Shown: positions 1 through 10,364 of the stretch, piece after piece | Layout of the letters: each line of letters opens with the position of its first letter | How positions within the stretch are numbered: the first letter of the stretch is position 1 | From: Tubulanus polymorphus | Taxonomy: Eukaryota; Nemertea; Palaeonemertea; Tubulaniformes; Tubulanidae | Assembly: GCF_964204645.1 (NCBI RefSeq) | Contig: NC_134026.1 | Span: 682,001-746,000, forward strand | Length of the DNA: 64,000 nucleotides | Direction of reading: 5' to 3' | Position numbers and translations under genes: made by a program | The notes under the pieces: model-generated | Seen by the model: only the letters and a program-made list of their open reading frames with translations | Database searches by the model: none | What the model was told of the DNA's origin: nothing

Positions 1-245
1 AATCTTTTCTTCACAGAAAGGGTAATGATCGACATTTTCGATGATCAGCATTTCCGTTTCTCTGTAGCTGAAGTATCATGAATCATAGTAACTGGAAATC
101 ATTGTGGAATCGTTCATCATACTGAGAATCAGTTTATCACCGTCACCTTTCTACTTAACACTTCTATAAAGTAAAATAAGCTAAAATTATTTTCTTGATA
201 GATTTCCTTGATGAATCATTTAGTAATTGCTCCTCGTCTATTCAG

Positions 246-925
246 CGTTGGTGTTAACTACTGCTGTAAGAACAGGCCTGTGAATGCAGTTGAGAGAACC
301 CGTGTAACTGCGCGTAAGAAGGCTGAACGATCAGAAGTCCGAATCGGTAAACAGGACTGTGGATTGTGGGGAATGAAAAATTGCGATAAATATGACTACA
401 AATACAGGTTTGTTACAAGATAGACACCTAACTGTCCTTTTCTCGAAATGTATCTTTCTGTGTGTATCATGTATTTGTTATTTGTAAGAATGTAGTATTC
501 ATATTCATCTAAACTAGGAGACATTCGTGGCCAATCTAGAGAAACTAATGTCCATAAATCTTACATATAGTTGAACGTAGGGTGGAAATACTACCCCATT
601 TTTCTTTTAACAACTCGCAATTATACATTTAGAATGTCTACGTACTATGAAGTAGAGAGGTACATGGCGACTGTAGACGGTTCATGTCGTAAGGAAGATA
701 TAGTTTGTTGTAATGGTTATTTACATATAAAAACTGTCAACAGATGCGTCCGTAAGTGAAGCTTCCAGGTGTCATGGTTTACGAAATTGATGCCATATAT
801 AATCATGGATTAACTATGGATTTCTATCAACTCTTAACATCATTTATCTCATCTTTTATGAATTCTTTTTTCTTTCATATCTAGTGTTGACGGAATTAGA
901 GAACTTGCTGAACCAACTCGGTTAG
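246..925 (+). CDS. Secreted EMI-like cysteine-rich peptide, copy A (5' end missing)
   Basis: Exons read as 246-407, 633-751 and 885-925 (stop TAG). Each has an AG acceptor, and the first two end in GT donors. The exon with the signal peptide lies to the left of the window or is not recognisable in the first 245 bp. The protein reads NYCCKN, then a CGLWG...C...YKYR block, then TYYEVE, VCCNGY and a final RCV. That spacing of Cys, CG-x-WG, YR, aromatic Y-V-E and CC-x-GY matches the EMI domain of emilins and related matrix proteins. The tail is a short leucine-rich helix ending NQLG. The intron phases (2, 2, 1) are the same as in the five neighbouring copies. The function is unknown; a small extracellular protein is inferred. 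Confidence is good that it is a gene and moderate for the EMI assignment. Confidence 0.72.
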
Positions 926-1087
926 GCCATCGACTGATGTACGTCCATGGTTTGGCACACACTGAACATGCTCGCACAGGGTCTAAAGATGAATTCGTTG
1001 CCGAACAGAAATACTGAATTGCCGAGCCATACAAAATAGTGGAATTCTTTATCATAAATCATTTAATTGAATTCTTAACTGATTCCG

Positions 1088-1093
1088 AATAAA
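1088..1093 (+). other. Poly(A) signal of copy A
   Basis: AATAAA lies 163 bp downstream of the copy A stop codon and before copy B begins. This is the canonical eukaryotic polyadenylation hexamer in the expected place. Confidence 0.5.
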
Positions 1094-1337
1094 GTAAATT
1101 TGTTTAAACATGCATTCGATTATTATGACTGAAAGTCAATGCACAATTTCAAACTCTCGAACTGAAGCTTTTTTTATTATGTGAATATGCAACATTGGGC
1201 AGGAAATTATCGTTAAACGTTTTTTGTTTATCTTTATGGTAATTTTATCATGCACTGGTTGTTAAAATTCCCAGCCACCCGTCTACAGTTCAAAACGTTT
1301 TGATACTACATCAAAATAATTCGGCATTTGTGGAACT

Positions 1338-2122
1338 ATGAAATTCCTCGTGATTTTGGCTTTATTTTTGGCTGTCGCCGTGGCCGAAGAAGATGCTGAA
1401 CGGATGAAACGTTTTCTGTCTTCCAGGCAGTATGATCTCCCATCGGAAGTATTTCAATTAGCCAAAAGAAGCAGGTTCGTTAGAAATGTCAGCCAGAAAA
1501 AAATCAATTTCGTTAACAATTCGTGTCAGGCCTATACTCTTCATGGTCAACGATCATTTCAGCAATGGCAATTTCTGTTGTAAAAATCTACCGGTCACCA
1601 CGGTAACCAAAACACGTCTGGTTAAGAGGGAGAAAGTCGAGAAATCCGAACACAAGATCGGCAAACAGGACTGCGGTTTGTGGGGATTGAAAGATTGTGA
1701 TTTATATGACTTTAAGTACAGGTTCGTTGATATCAGATCAAATCGATTTTTGAAAATTCATTTATTGAAAGATGATAATTATGAAATGATGATTATAATT
1801 GTTTTGTATAGAATGTCGTATTTTTACGAAGTGGAGAATTTCATCACGACAGTTGACGGAACCTGCGCTGAAGAGAACATAGTTTGCTGTAATCAGTACA
1901 TATTTGTGAAACCTCTTACAAAATGTGTCCGTAAGTAAAACAACCGAATAAATCTATTTCACAATTTTGCGGAAAATATATTCCTTTCATTATTGCGACG
2001 GTGCTTTCATTGAAATACCCAAATTCAATTATCGAATCTTCAGAAATATTGATGCTTTGATTATGTTGTGTCTTTCAGTGATGTCAGATCTTGGAAGGAT
2101 AATAGAAGAACTCGAAGGATAA
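1338..2122 (+). CDS. Secreted EMI-like cysteine-rich peptide, copy B (complete)
   Basis: Exons 1338-1474, 1563-1721, 1812-1930 and 2079-2122 join in frame to 152 aa, with phases 2, 2 and 1. Residues 1-16 are a clear signal peptide (MKFLVILALFLAVAVA). A short pro-region follows with two dibasic sites: MKR at about residue 25 and AKR at about residue 43. The mature part starts near SNGNFCCKN and shows the EMI-like series: CC, CGLWG, C, YDFKYR, FYEVE, a single C, VCCNQY and KCV. It ends in an acidic/leucine helix (ELEG). A secreted, furin-processed extracellular peptide is inferred. Copy A lies just upstream on the same strand and is the closest match in sequence. No function is known. Confidence 0.8.
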
Positions 2123-2145
2123 ATTCTTGTAAAGAACACGTGCTT

Positions 2146-2151
2146 AATAAA
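2146..2151 (+). other. Poly(A) signal of copy B
   Basis: AATAAA sits 24 bp after the copy B stop codon. The convergent copy C ends at 2337, so the two 3' ends are less than 220 bp apart. Confidence 0.55.
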
Positions 2152-2336
2152 AAGCTTCGTAAGGAATCATGTTGAAAGATTTTTCAATATATTTTTCTTT
2201 GTGATTTTTACTACACACTTTATGGATGTCGGTGTGCCAACTCGTAAACCATACGTATTTCGAAAATATATTTTCAAGTAAAAAAATTGTTTATTGACGA
2301 ATTTTATTAGTGAAAGATGTGATCACATAAAACTAA

Positions 2337-3304
2337 TCAGCCATTCAATTTGTCTATGACGCTGTCGAGTTCATCAATAGCTGAAAGGAAATAATAGAAA
2401 ACAACCTGAATAACGGAATAGACGAATAAGTACCGAGGGTCACACAATGCATGACCATTCACCAGCTAATACGACTCATGACCTCTGAATACAAGCAATA
2501 GATTCTTTAAAGTTTCAGTTTGTTTTGATACACACCGACACATTTGTTGAGAGCTTTTATGAACATGAAGCCTTCACAGCAAACTTTATCTTGTTCTGCA
2601 CAACTTTGATCAGTTGGTGCCGCGTATTTCTCGATCGCGTAATACCAGAACATTCTGAAACAGTTTTAATACAATCTAATTTCTGCTTTATTTATACTAA
2701 TACGTCGGAACCACGTGAATTTCTATACCTGTATCTCATAGCATATTTCGAGCAGACTTCAGTAAAAAACAAGCCACATCTTTCATATCCGGAAATGTAA
2801 TTCCATTTTTCTGCTCGTCCACGTTTTTCCATACGGGTTTTAATGATTGGCCTCTTCGGGGCATTCTTACAGCAGAAATTCTCAGAACTTCAATGAAATA
2901 AAGAATTAATATGTTGAGACCGGTGTCAACCCAAGAAATAGATTAGTATATATCTTTAAAGCGTTTGTTCCCCGGGGACCGTAACAACGTCTGGTATTCC
3001 TTCACCTGTCTGGTTGTCTCCACAGAGATCTCCGTCGCTCTACGATTCTGTGATAGATCAGATCAGACACTAAGGTTCTTGGCGAAGGTATTCCAGACTA
3101 TTCGAAAAATGTTCTACTTGAGGATAAACAAGACTATGATGTCAATTTTTTGCTGTCAATAAAGCGGGGCTCGTTTTAACGAATGAAAATATTGTTCAAA
3201 TATAGTCACCTTCGTTTTGAAATATTACTCGGTTTTGACGTTTCCCCGCCATGATCAAATGCTGCTGCTAAACTGAGCAGAACCAGTAGAGTAATACACC
3301 TCAT
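2337..3304 (-). CDS. Secreted EMI-like cysteine-rich peptide, copy C (extra propeptide exon)
   Basis: Exons on the minus strand: 3229-3304, 3006-3069, 2729-2887, 2536-2654 and 2337-2380, totalling 153 aa in one frame. The start ATG gives a signal peptide (MRCITLLVLLSLAAAF). The second exon, absent from the other copies, encodes a basic stretch with VERRRSLWR, a plausible furin site. The mature part has NFCCKN, GYERCGLF, CSKYAMRYR, YYAIEKYA, VCCEGF and NKCV, then a short helical tail ending KLNG. The last three exons are 159, 119 and 44 nt, exactly the lengths found in copy B on the other strand. Function unknown; secreted. Confidence 0.75.
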
Positions 3305-3634
3305 TTTACAGATGATTATCTCAGTCTAATGGTCAGATAGTCAATACAAACGACTTCATCCGATAGGTGAAATAGCCATATGCGAACATCCGTTATACTG
3401 ATAAACTGTACAGATTCACACAATGTTGTGAATGCGTCTTTCCCATGTATAATTTATAGAATTAGATTAGACAAATTTCATCAATTTCTAAAACCTTCAT
3501 CAATTTGATGTTCCAAAACCCCTTGTGTTTGTTTTCCGTTCCTTCCCGAGTTCTTGCCGAGAGGAGAAATAACGATAACGTAGATAATTTCGAGATTTAA
3601 AATGATTTTATTTTTTCGTAACTCGATTCTGTAT

Positions 3635-4431
3635 CTATTTGTTGATTTTGATGAGTCCGGCATCTAAAAGGTCCTTCATAGTGCCGACAAAATCTCCATT
3701 TCTCACATCTTCTTTAGCTGCGAATAGTACAAAATAGAACAATAACATTTCAGACACATCACGTAGAATAGATGAGGAGCTTCAGAAAGATGAAAATTTT
3801 CTTACAGATGCAATTCTTGGCGACTAAGATGAAACCGTCACAGCAGGTCAGTTTGCCTCCCTCGTCCGGACACTCAAACGTTTGTTCACCCTTTACCGTT
3901 TCCACGGAATATTTCGGCGCGGTGCTGATAAAATAATATGGAGAAATTTGGTATGACACATACGATATAGGATAAATATTAGACACATACATTCAATAAG
4001 TAACCTGTATTTCATTTCGTAAATCGAACAGCGCTCAAAGCCAAGGTCACCACATGATGTGTAACCAGTCTTAACGAGTTGTGAAACTGGAACTATTTCT
4101 AGTTTAATTCTTGTCTTCTGAATGGCTTTCGCAGGAGTTCCATTTATACAACACCAGTTACTGAAATAAACAGAATATAATTTCGTTTATCAAATGAAAC
4201 GTGAATTATTCTTACCATTCGAATCAATAGCGAGAGTATTCGAAGATTGTTTCTGAATACAAACCTGTTGTCTTTTTCCGATCGGCGTTTGCGACTGAAA
4301 TACTGTCTCGTCGATCTCGGCAAATTAGCCGGATCAAGATTTGCTAATTGGTCAAGAATATCATCGGTCAGTTCAATCGCCTGAGAAGCGACAATCCCGA
4401 AAAATAAAACAAATATTGTCAACTGATTCAT
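3635..4431 (-). CDS. Secreted EMI-like cysteine-rich peptide, copy D
   Basis: Exons 4265-4431, 4005-4160, 3806-3924 and 3635-3717 on the minus strand join to 174 aa (phases 2, 2, 1). The ATG at 4431 begins a signal peptide (MNQLTIFVLFFGIVASQA). An acidic pro-region of about 35 residues follows and ends in a strong furin-type site, SRKRRSEK. The mature chain reads NWCCINGTP, GYTSCGDLG, CSIYEMKYR, YSVETVKGE, LTCCDGF and NCI. The tail ends DAGLIKINK and is longer than in copies A-C. The 119-nt third exon has the same length as in copies A, B and C. Copy D resembles copy E in carrying CCIN and a 156-nt second exon. Function unknown. Confidence 0.77.
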
Positions 4432-5164
4432 CGTCAATATTTCAGTCGGTAGAACGAAGAATGTTTTTTGGAGTCAGTTGTGCAAAATTGTTATCAGAAT
4501 TTTAAAATCAGATAAAATTGTGATATGACAGTTCACAGGGTGGCCAGACGGAAACCGATCTAAAAACCAAACAATATGATTGATTACATTCTATTCTATC
4601 TATAGATGAAAAAATCTTGATATTTGATTTGCAATTATACATACATTACGCGAGTATATTCAACATGGAATAAAAAATAGAAAGAATGAATGGTAAGGAA
4701 TTTCCTAATCAATCATTCCTAATCAACCATTCCTAATCAACCATTCCTAATCATCAATTCCTAATTATCTATTCGTAATTCGGATGCGAGCTGGTTTAAG
4801 CTGATACGATGTATTCAAGGTCGTTTTGCAGGGAAGTTCAAATCTTGCAGGAAAATCCTCGCCTCGCCTTTTTCCCCGTTCGATTTTTGACAGGATTCAA
4901 CCACCAACCAGACCAGTTGGCCTAAACCATGGTCTGTCTGCCAGGACAGTCAGTAGTAGACAGGAGTTCCTCAGTTTCTATTCAATCAAAGAAAAGCATC
5001 GCCATTTGAAAGTATTCAGGAGATTTGTTTATTCGCCGATATTTTTCACAAATTTACAGTTTTATATGAGTCAAATCGATGAAATTTTTCTTTTATTTCG
5101 ATTTTCATCCTTTTCTTAAATGGAAATTCAGAATTTAGTCTACAGCTGCTTTAGTGTAATGAGT
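4432..5164. other. Intergenic stretch between EMI copies D and E
   Basis: About 730 bp without a supported gene. It holds a 14-bp minisatellite near 4702-4780. The open frame at 4826-5119 has no start context, homology or splice logic, so it is not called. Confidence 0.5.
4702..4780. repeat. 14-bp tandem repeat, about 5.5 units
   Basis: The unit TTCCTAATCAACCA recurs head to tail, with decay toward the right end (TTCCTAATTATCTA, then TTCGTAATT). It lies upstream of copy D in non-coding DNA. It is a simple minisatellite that probably varies in length between individuals. Confidence 0.8.
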
Positions 5165-6797
5165 TTAGCGGTTTAAAATTCCGAGATCATTCAACTCATT
5201 CAACGCGTCAACAAAGTCATCATCTTTCACTGAACTCTTATCTACAATCGAAACAAAAATATCAATGAAATCAAATGAAAAAAAAAATAACGCTGGTTTC
5301 ATACGGAAGCCTGATTAGGACAATAATTGGTTTCTATCCGATATCTCAAATCACAGAATAGTTTGCGTACATTATCTACGTGTGTCGTTGTAAATATCGT
5401 AAGATACAAACATTTATAATCGTGGTCGATCGTGTATTTCAGGTGCAGATATTGATATCATTTTTAGGTAACCGCAGCCACTCGTAAATTATGCTTAAGA
5501 CGACTACAAATAATTCTTACAGGGATCGTTTATGCGCAATCTCTAGATTGACCATATATAGGTTATCTAATCGGAACATTCTTGAGAAAACCAGTTCTGG
5601 CATCAACGACAAAAAGTCACGTTTTTGTTACGTGACGAAGGTATAGTGGCTTCTTGTACACAAGAACTTCGTGATGAAAAAAGCTATTCTATTTCCTTTT
5701 TCCTAGGATATTTCACACCGTTTTAATACTTTTCTGTGAGTTCTCACAGAAGAAACAAAATATGAAATTTCTGATGAAAATTCATGACTAGAGATATATA
5801 AAATTTGAATTTTTGACGGTTGATTAACGATTTTCGTTCTGGCGGATTAACGGTCTGGTACATATATTAATTCTGATCTCACCGAGACAGTTGCCCCCGA
5901 TATTCAGATAACCTTTGCAACATTTGACTTGATTTTCGGGGCACGAGTTCCTCTGCGGTACATCGACAAACTCAAGCATATATTCAGGTTCCATTCTGAA
6001 ATTATTCATTATCATATACAAGCGCAATGAAAATATTGGGGTGATCCGATAAAAGCTACGTATGGACTGGTCATTTGTTAAATTGTATTCAAGAGAATTA
6101 CTGAACCATCATCAAAATGGCTGAACCTGAGTCTAAATACCTACCGATACTTTATGTCATATACTGAACATCGTTTGTTGCCGATCGCTCCACATTTTCT
6201 GTAACCAACTTTTTGAACATCGCCTTTTTGGACTTGATTTACTTTGACTCTCGTTATTCGCACGATCGTTGCCGGTATTTCATTTATGCAACACCAATGA
6301 CTGACAATGTATAAAAACCACAACAATAAAGTCATTTTTTCAAAGATTTCTCAATATTTTCCAATTTCTAAGTGATTAAAACCAGACAGCGATGAATTTT
6401 TGGATCACTTTTTGCACAAATTTTTCAAACTTTCCAGACTTATGGATTCCCATTGATGAAAATCTGTCCGTGTCGTTAAACAATTCAGAGACAATCCGGT
6501 AGTCGCAGTCACAGAGAGAAAAACCACTCCAAAAACTGCTTATATAAGATGACTTTAAGGATATAGTCGAGACGTCGAAAGAAAACCTTTTCAGACTTGT
6601 TTCTCATGCGGGGTGTTTCCTTTTCTTTGTTATAGATTCCGCTGCCTGTAGATCAATGATTTCATGAGATATCAAAAAAGCGAAATGAAGCAATCGGCGT
6701 ACTTATCACTTGGGTCGTCATTTTGTCTCTTCGATCTCTTGGCTCCGATAGACACAACAAACAACGCGAGGAATACTACCAATACGCGAACATACAT
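5165..6797 (-). CDS. Secreted EMI-like cysteine-rich peptide, copy E
   Basis: Exons 6703-6797, 6145-6300, 5883-5995 and 5165-5241 on the minus strand give 146 aa with phases 2, 2 and 1. Residues 1-19 form a signal peptide (MYVRVLVVFLALFVVSIGA), directly followed by KRSKR, a furin-type site. The mature chain shows HWCCIN, VGYRKCGAIG, KRCSVYDIKYR, YMLEFVDV, VKCCKGY and NCL. The tail is DALNELNDLGILNR. The third exon is 113 nt rather than 119, a loss of two codons. The first-exon donor at 6701-6702 (GTACGC) is chosen because it keeps phase 2, giving DN-HWCC at the join. Function unknown. Confidence 0.75.
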
Positions 6798-7185
6798 TTT
6801 CAGTATTTGGTAGTTATTCTACAACAAGCTGAATCTCTACTAGTAGCTAGTTCTCTTTTTTGTCGGAATAAAATACGATTTGTTTTATGTTTTAACAATT
6901 CGAACAATGATCGGAGGTTGATAAGTATATTGATGTAAAAATGCGCATATGTCGATATGAAAGCGTGAGATATTTCACATTTTTAACACAACGCGAAATT
7001 CACTGTTTTTCTAATGATAGATTCAGGTTCACCGGATATTGAAATAAACATCAAACGCTGTCATTGAACTCGTGGACCAATAAAACACACAATTTCATAA
7101 AGAAAGAAATTTTCATTTTTTTTTTTCAATTTTATTTCTGCATGTACAAACTGAAACGAATCGACTGATTATAGTGTAACACACT

Positions 7186-7716
7186 TTATCCTTTAAATGC
7201 ATTGATGTTGGACACCAATTTTGAAAGTTCTCGAAAATCTAGAAAATAATAAAAGGACATTTAGAACTGATGTTTTTGACCAAGTTCCACGGTTATGAGC
7301 TAACATTTCAATAATTGAAAATAAACTAATTTCATCTCACAGTCAAATCAAAACCCACAACTAAGGAACTGGATGCTTGAATGAAGAACGTCATAACTAA
7401 AAACCCTCGTCACATATTTTCACTTACCAACACATTTGTTAATAGATTTGATAAATAAGTATCCCGTACAACAACTGCGATCTTTTTGTGGACATCCTCT
7501 CAAACTAGCTCCATTCCGACAACAATATCTATTATCAGAGCTAAAAATAGAACAAATTTTATCGTTTAGCAGAAAAAAAAACGTATTAGAAAAATTATAC
7601 AAGTTCAAGTGAAAATCATGAATCAATCACCTCCGTCTCCTGTTTGTTCTGTCCTGGCAATCTGCCATCGTGATTAACATAATCGCTATTAAAACCAGAA
7701 TACCGACGGTTTTCAT
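7186..7716 (-). CDS. Short EMI-related secreted peptide, copy F (central exon missing)
   Basis: Exons 7631-7716, 7428-7540 and 7186-7238 on the minus strand give only 83 aa. The signal peptide is MKTVGILVLIAIMLITMADC, followed by QDRTNRRR, a basic processing site. The remaining chain is RYCCRNGA, GCPQKDRSCCTGY and NKCV, then a tail ending AFKG. Relative to copies A-E the 156-162 nt exon carrying CG-x-G and KYR is absent. The intron at that position is only 90 bp, so the exon is not hidden there. Phase 2 and phase 1 boundaries are kept, so the frame is intact. The gene is either a functional mini-version or a decaying copy; the intact frame favours function. Confidence 0.68.
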
Positions 7717-8291
7717 GATTCCAATATTTCAAAAATACCAAAAGAAAGAGAGCCTCTAACTAATAGCGAGCGGTATTTATGATTGGATTTCATTGTCCAG
7801 ATGAGAGAGACATGGACAGATATCTGTATGCACATCCGCTATTATCAAACAAGCTTCAGTTCATACGTGTTCAACGGTCAAATTCTCATGTAAAATCACA
7901 CAGAATCGTTGTTTCTGTCAGAATGGACTGATGTTCACATTTCAGCGTAAGTGGGCGATTTGTTTGTTTGGTTGTATATATCATCTCTTTGCATCCTAAA
8001 TTTGTCGGTCGGTTGCGTTTCGATGGCATTATAACAATTACTGATTGTGAAATGTTGAGTATGTGGAATTTTGGAAAACGCTCACCAGAAACTACGGATA
8101 TTTCATTTACAATTGATTTTATTTGTTGGGTATAAACAATATAAAAATATCCATAATACGATTTCAACAACAAAAAATACATATTCTATTTAAGGACGTG
8201 AATTTTTTTTGTGATTAATTATATAAAACCCGTTTATAAAAATGTATTACACGATTGCGTGTTAGGTATATGTATAATTCATAGCAAATTT
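7717..8291. other. Intergenic stretch between EMI cluster and XKR gene
   Basis: About 570 bp. The open frame on the minus strand at 7886-8182 shows no recognisable domain and is not called. The right part is probably the 3' untranslated region of the XKR gene. Confidence 0.4.
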
Positions 8292-10364
8292 TCACTGCGC
8301 ATCATCAGCGCGCACCGGGCTTATTGTTCTATTCGGGAATGTATTCTCTTTTCTAGGTGTTCCGCAACACGAATCGTCGGAAGTTTCCTCCAGTGTCTCG
8401 AGATGTCGCGAGGGTCGCGTCTCGAACTGACACGACTTTGAAAATCGTCTCAAATCCGAAGTTAGATCTTTGATTATTTCCTCGTAAATATCGCATCCGA
8501 CTGAAATAGGTCTACGTGACCTGGGCACCGTGTTCAGATCAGTCAGCGATCTGGAACGTTTCGAATCTTTGACCGCGGTCCGCTCGTTGCGACACTCGCT
8601 TCGCGTATCTAAACCTACTTTACTATAAAAGCACTCGATCGACCGCGAGATATCTCGAGATATTTCCGACAATTTTCTATTCATATCTCGAGACGCTAAA
8701 GATACATCGAGATAGCTACTATCCTCTCGATCGCTAGAACTAACCGAGTATCGTTCGAACTTTCTCGAACCACCGCCGCCATCCGAGTCGTGATAATTCT
8801 TGCGAAGTATCGTGCTGCCCATTTTAGGATATCGGGGATAAGAACTGACGCTGCGTCTGGAATCTTGTGAAGAATGGCTCAACGTACTGAGATTACTGTT
8901 CGAATAACCGTGTTTCATCACGTGCTCGTTATTTAACATCTGTCCACGTAAAATAGAGGGAATCATACTGACTTTGATATAGTTATCTGAAGCTAGTAAG
9001 CGTTCCGGGCTGAGTGGGGGTAACGGTAGGGTATCACGGGTATCACGGGTATCACGGGTATCACGGGTTTTTCGCTCGGTCTGAACGCGAGAATATGTAT
9101 TAGATGAAGAATAGCCATCACTAGTGCTCATGGTCGGGACGGAAGTTTTAGTTAAATAAGAAACTGAAGTGTCGTGACTGGCGAATGAACTGGTCGATGC
9201 AGATTTTGAAATCCGTTTATCGTCAATATGGAAATAGTTAGAGTTTGAAGTCGGTTGGGTGTTCTCGGTTGGAACTCGCGCATCTGACGATTTTGCGCGT
9301 AGTTGATCGAAATGAAGCCGCGTTTCATTCTGTTTACTCGAATTGATAGATGTATTCGACATCGTCGAGACGGGAACGGTTTGGTGACAAAAACACTTGT
9401 AATAAATAAGTTGCGACGCCATAGCAACTATCAGACCTCCGACAACGATAGCACCGTATATGAAAAAATTACGAGTAAATGGCGAATTACGTTGATCGAA
9501 AATCGTCCATGTCACGAATAAAGTCACGTTTTCTAAAGCCATTATCACATAAAAAGACACGAGTCTGTATTTAGAATATTCGCCTATGTCTACGTAAGCG
9601 AATATGTACGTATAACCGGCCACTAAATGGACGAGGAAATTGTGATATTGCGCGGCGTTCTTTTTGGAATAAACTCCCAGAATTTGTAACCAAACGAACA
9701 TGATGAACCAATGAAGAACGGTAGCCAGAAATATCCAATAACGATAGGCGATCGCAAATAAACCCAGTACACAAACTCTCGACGATATCTCTCCTAATCT
9801 CCAAAATAATTTTAGGATTATCCGAGCGAAAATGTTCATATTGCCGACAAGACGGGATTCGTGATTTCTGCAATGCGTGGCCAGGCACCAGACTAACGAG
9901 ACGCAGTCCACGACAAGAGCTGCCAGAATTCTCCAATCGAATACAGCGTTGAATTGTAATATCAGAAAACAACACGCTATGATCCTCGGAAAACTTCCAG
10001 CAAATGCATTTATCAATTGAAGGAAAGATATTTTTTTCATTTTGTCTTTGGTTTTAGTTTCGTCCGTAGAAACAGTCACGCATCTATAAATAATTCCTAA
10101 TTGTAACAAATGTGACGTCACTTCAACGACTCGTTGTAAAACGACAGCCCGTTTCCGGCGCCAATTTCTTCCATCGGCGTAAAACCAATGTAGCGACAGA
10201 CACTGCATCATGAGTAGGGGTAGAACGGCCAAACCGAGAAATACCCCGAACCATACCGTCTGATAGCGAGTGTAGAAAAAATGGCACAGAATCGCGTTCA
10301 CCGCTAACTGTATAACATGCGTTAAACCAGTGAATGTAGAGAAGCATATCGCGTACACAAACAT
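8292..10364 (-). CDS. XK-related (XKR) family membrane protein
   Basis: A multi-pass membrane protein of the XK/Kell-related family, whose members include apoptosis-activated phospholipid scramblases. Residues 1-365 hold about 8-10 hydrophobic segments with family motifs: LQLGIIYRC near residue 105, NAFAGSFPRI, SSRVCVLGLFA, LHWFIMF and the late ALENVTLF/FVTWTIF segment. The C-terminal 310 or so residues are a Ser/Arg-rich, low-complexity cytoplasmic tail. It includes a four-fold RDT repeat and ends PVRADDAQ. The whole frame is one exon with an acceptor (TTTTTTCAG) at about 10380. The ATG at 10364 starts MFVYAICFS, where the first membrane segment of the family lies, but an upstream coding exon cannot be excluded. 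Which XKR paralogue it is, and whether it has a caspase site, cannot be settled here. Confidence 0.85.
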   Translation of the reverse strand: MFVYAICFSTFTGLTHVIQLAVNAILCHFFYTRYQTVWFGVFLGLAVLPLLMMQCLSLHWFYADGRNWRRKRAVVLQRVVEVTSHLLQLGIIYRCVTVSTDETKTKDKMKKISFLQLINAFAGSFPRIIACCFLILQFNAVFDWRILAALVVDCVSLVWCLATHCRNHESRLVGNMNIFARIILKLFWRLGEISSRVCVLGLFAIAYRYWIFLATVLHWFIMFVWLQILGVYSKKNAAQYHNFLVHLVAGYTYIFAYVDIGEYSKYRLVSFYVIMALENVTLFVTWTIFDQRNSPFTRNFFIYGAIVVGGLIVAMASQLIYYKCFCHQTVPVSTMSNTSINSSKQNETRLHFDQLRAKSSDARVPTENTQPTSNSNYFHIDDKRISKSASTSSFASHDTSVSYLTKTSVPTMSTSDGYSSSNTYSRVQTERKTRDTRDTRDTRDTLPLPPLSPERLLASDNYIKVSMIPSILRGQMLNNEHVMKHGYSNSNLSTLSHSSQDSRRSVSSYPRYPKMGSTILRKNYHDSDGGGGSRKFERYSVSSSDREDSSYLDVSLASRDMNRKLSEISRDISRSIECFYSKVGLDTRSECRNERTAVKDSKRSRSLTDLNTVPRSRRPISVGCDIYEEIIKDLTSDLRRFSKSCQFETRPSRHLETLEETSDDSCCGTPRKENTFPNRTISPVRADDAQ
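9031..9067 (-). repeat. 9-bp coding tandem repeat (RDT x4) in XKR tail
   Basis: The 9-bp unit GGTATCACG is repeated four times without a mismatch and encodes Arg-Asp-Thr four times in the XKR cytoplasmic tail. The unit is a multiple of three, so copy-number changes would keep the frame. Confidence 0.9.

Noticed and set aside
4826-5119. 97-aa frame between EMI copies D and E
   Set aside because: No signal peptide, no cysteine pattern like its neighbours, and no splice continuity.
9571-9975. 134-aa minus-strand frame within XKR
   Set aside because: It overlaps the XKR exon in another frame and shows no domain, while the XKR frame is clearly conserved.
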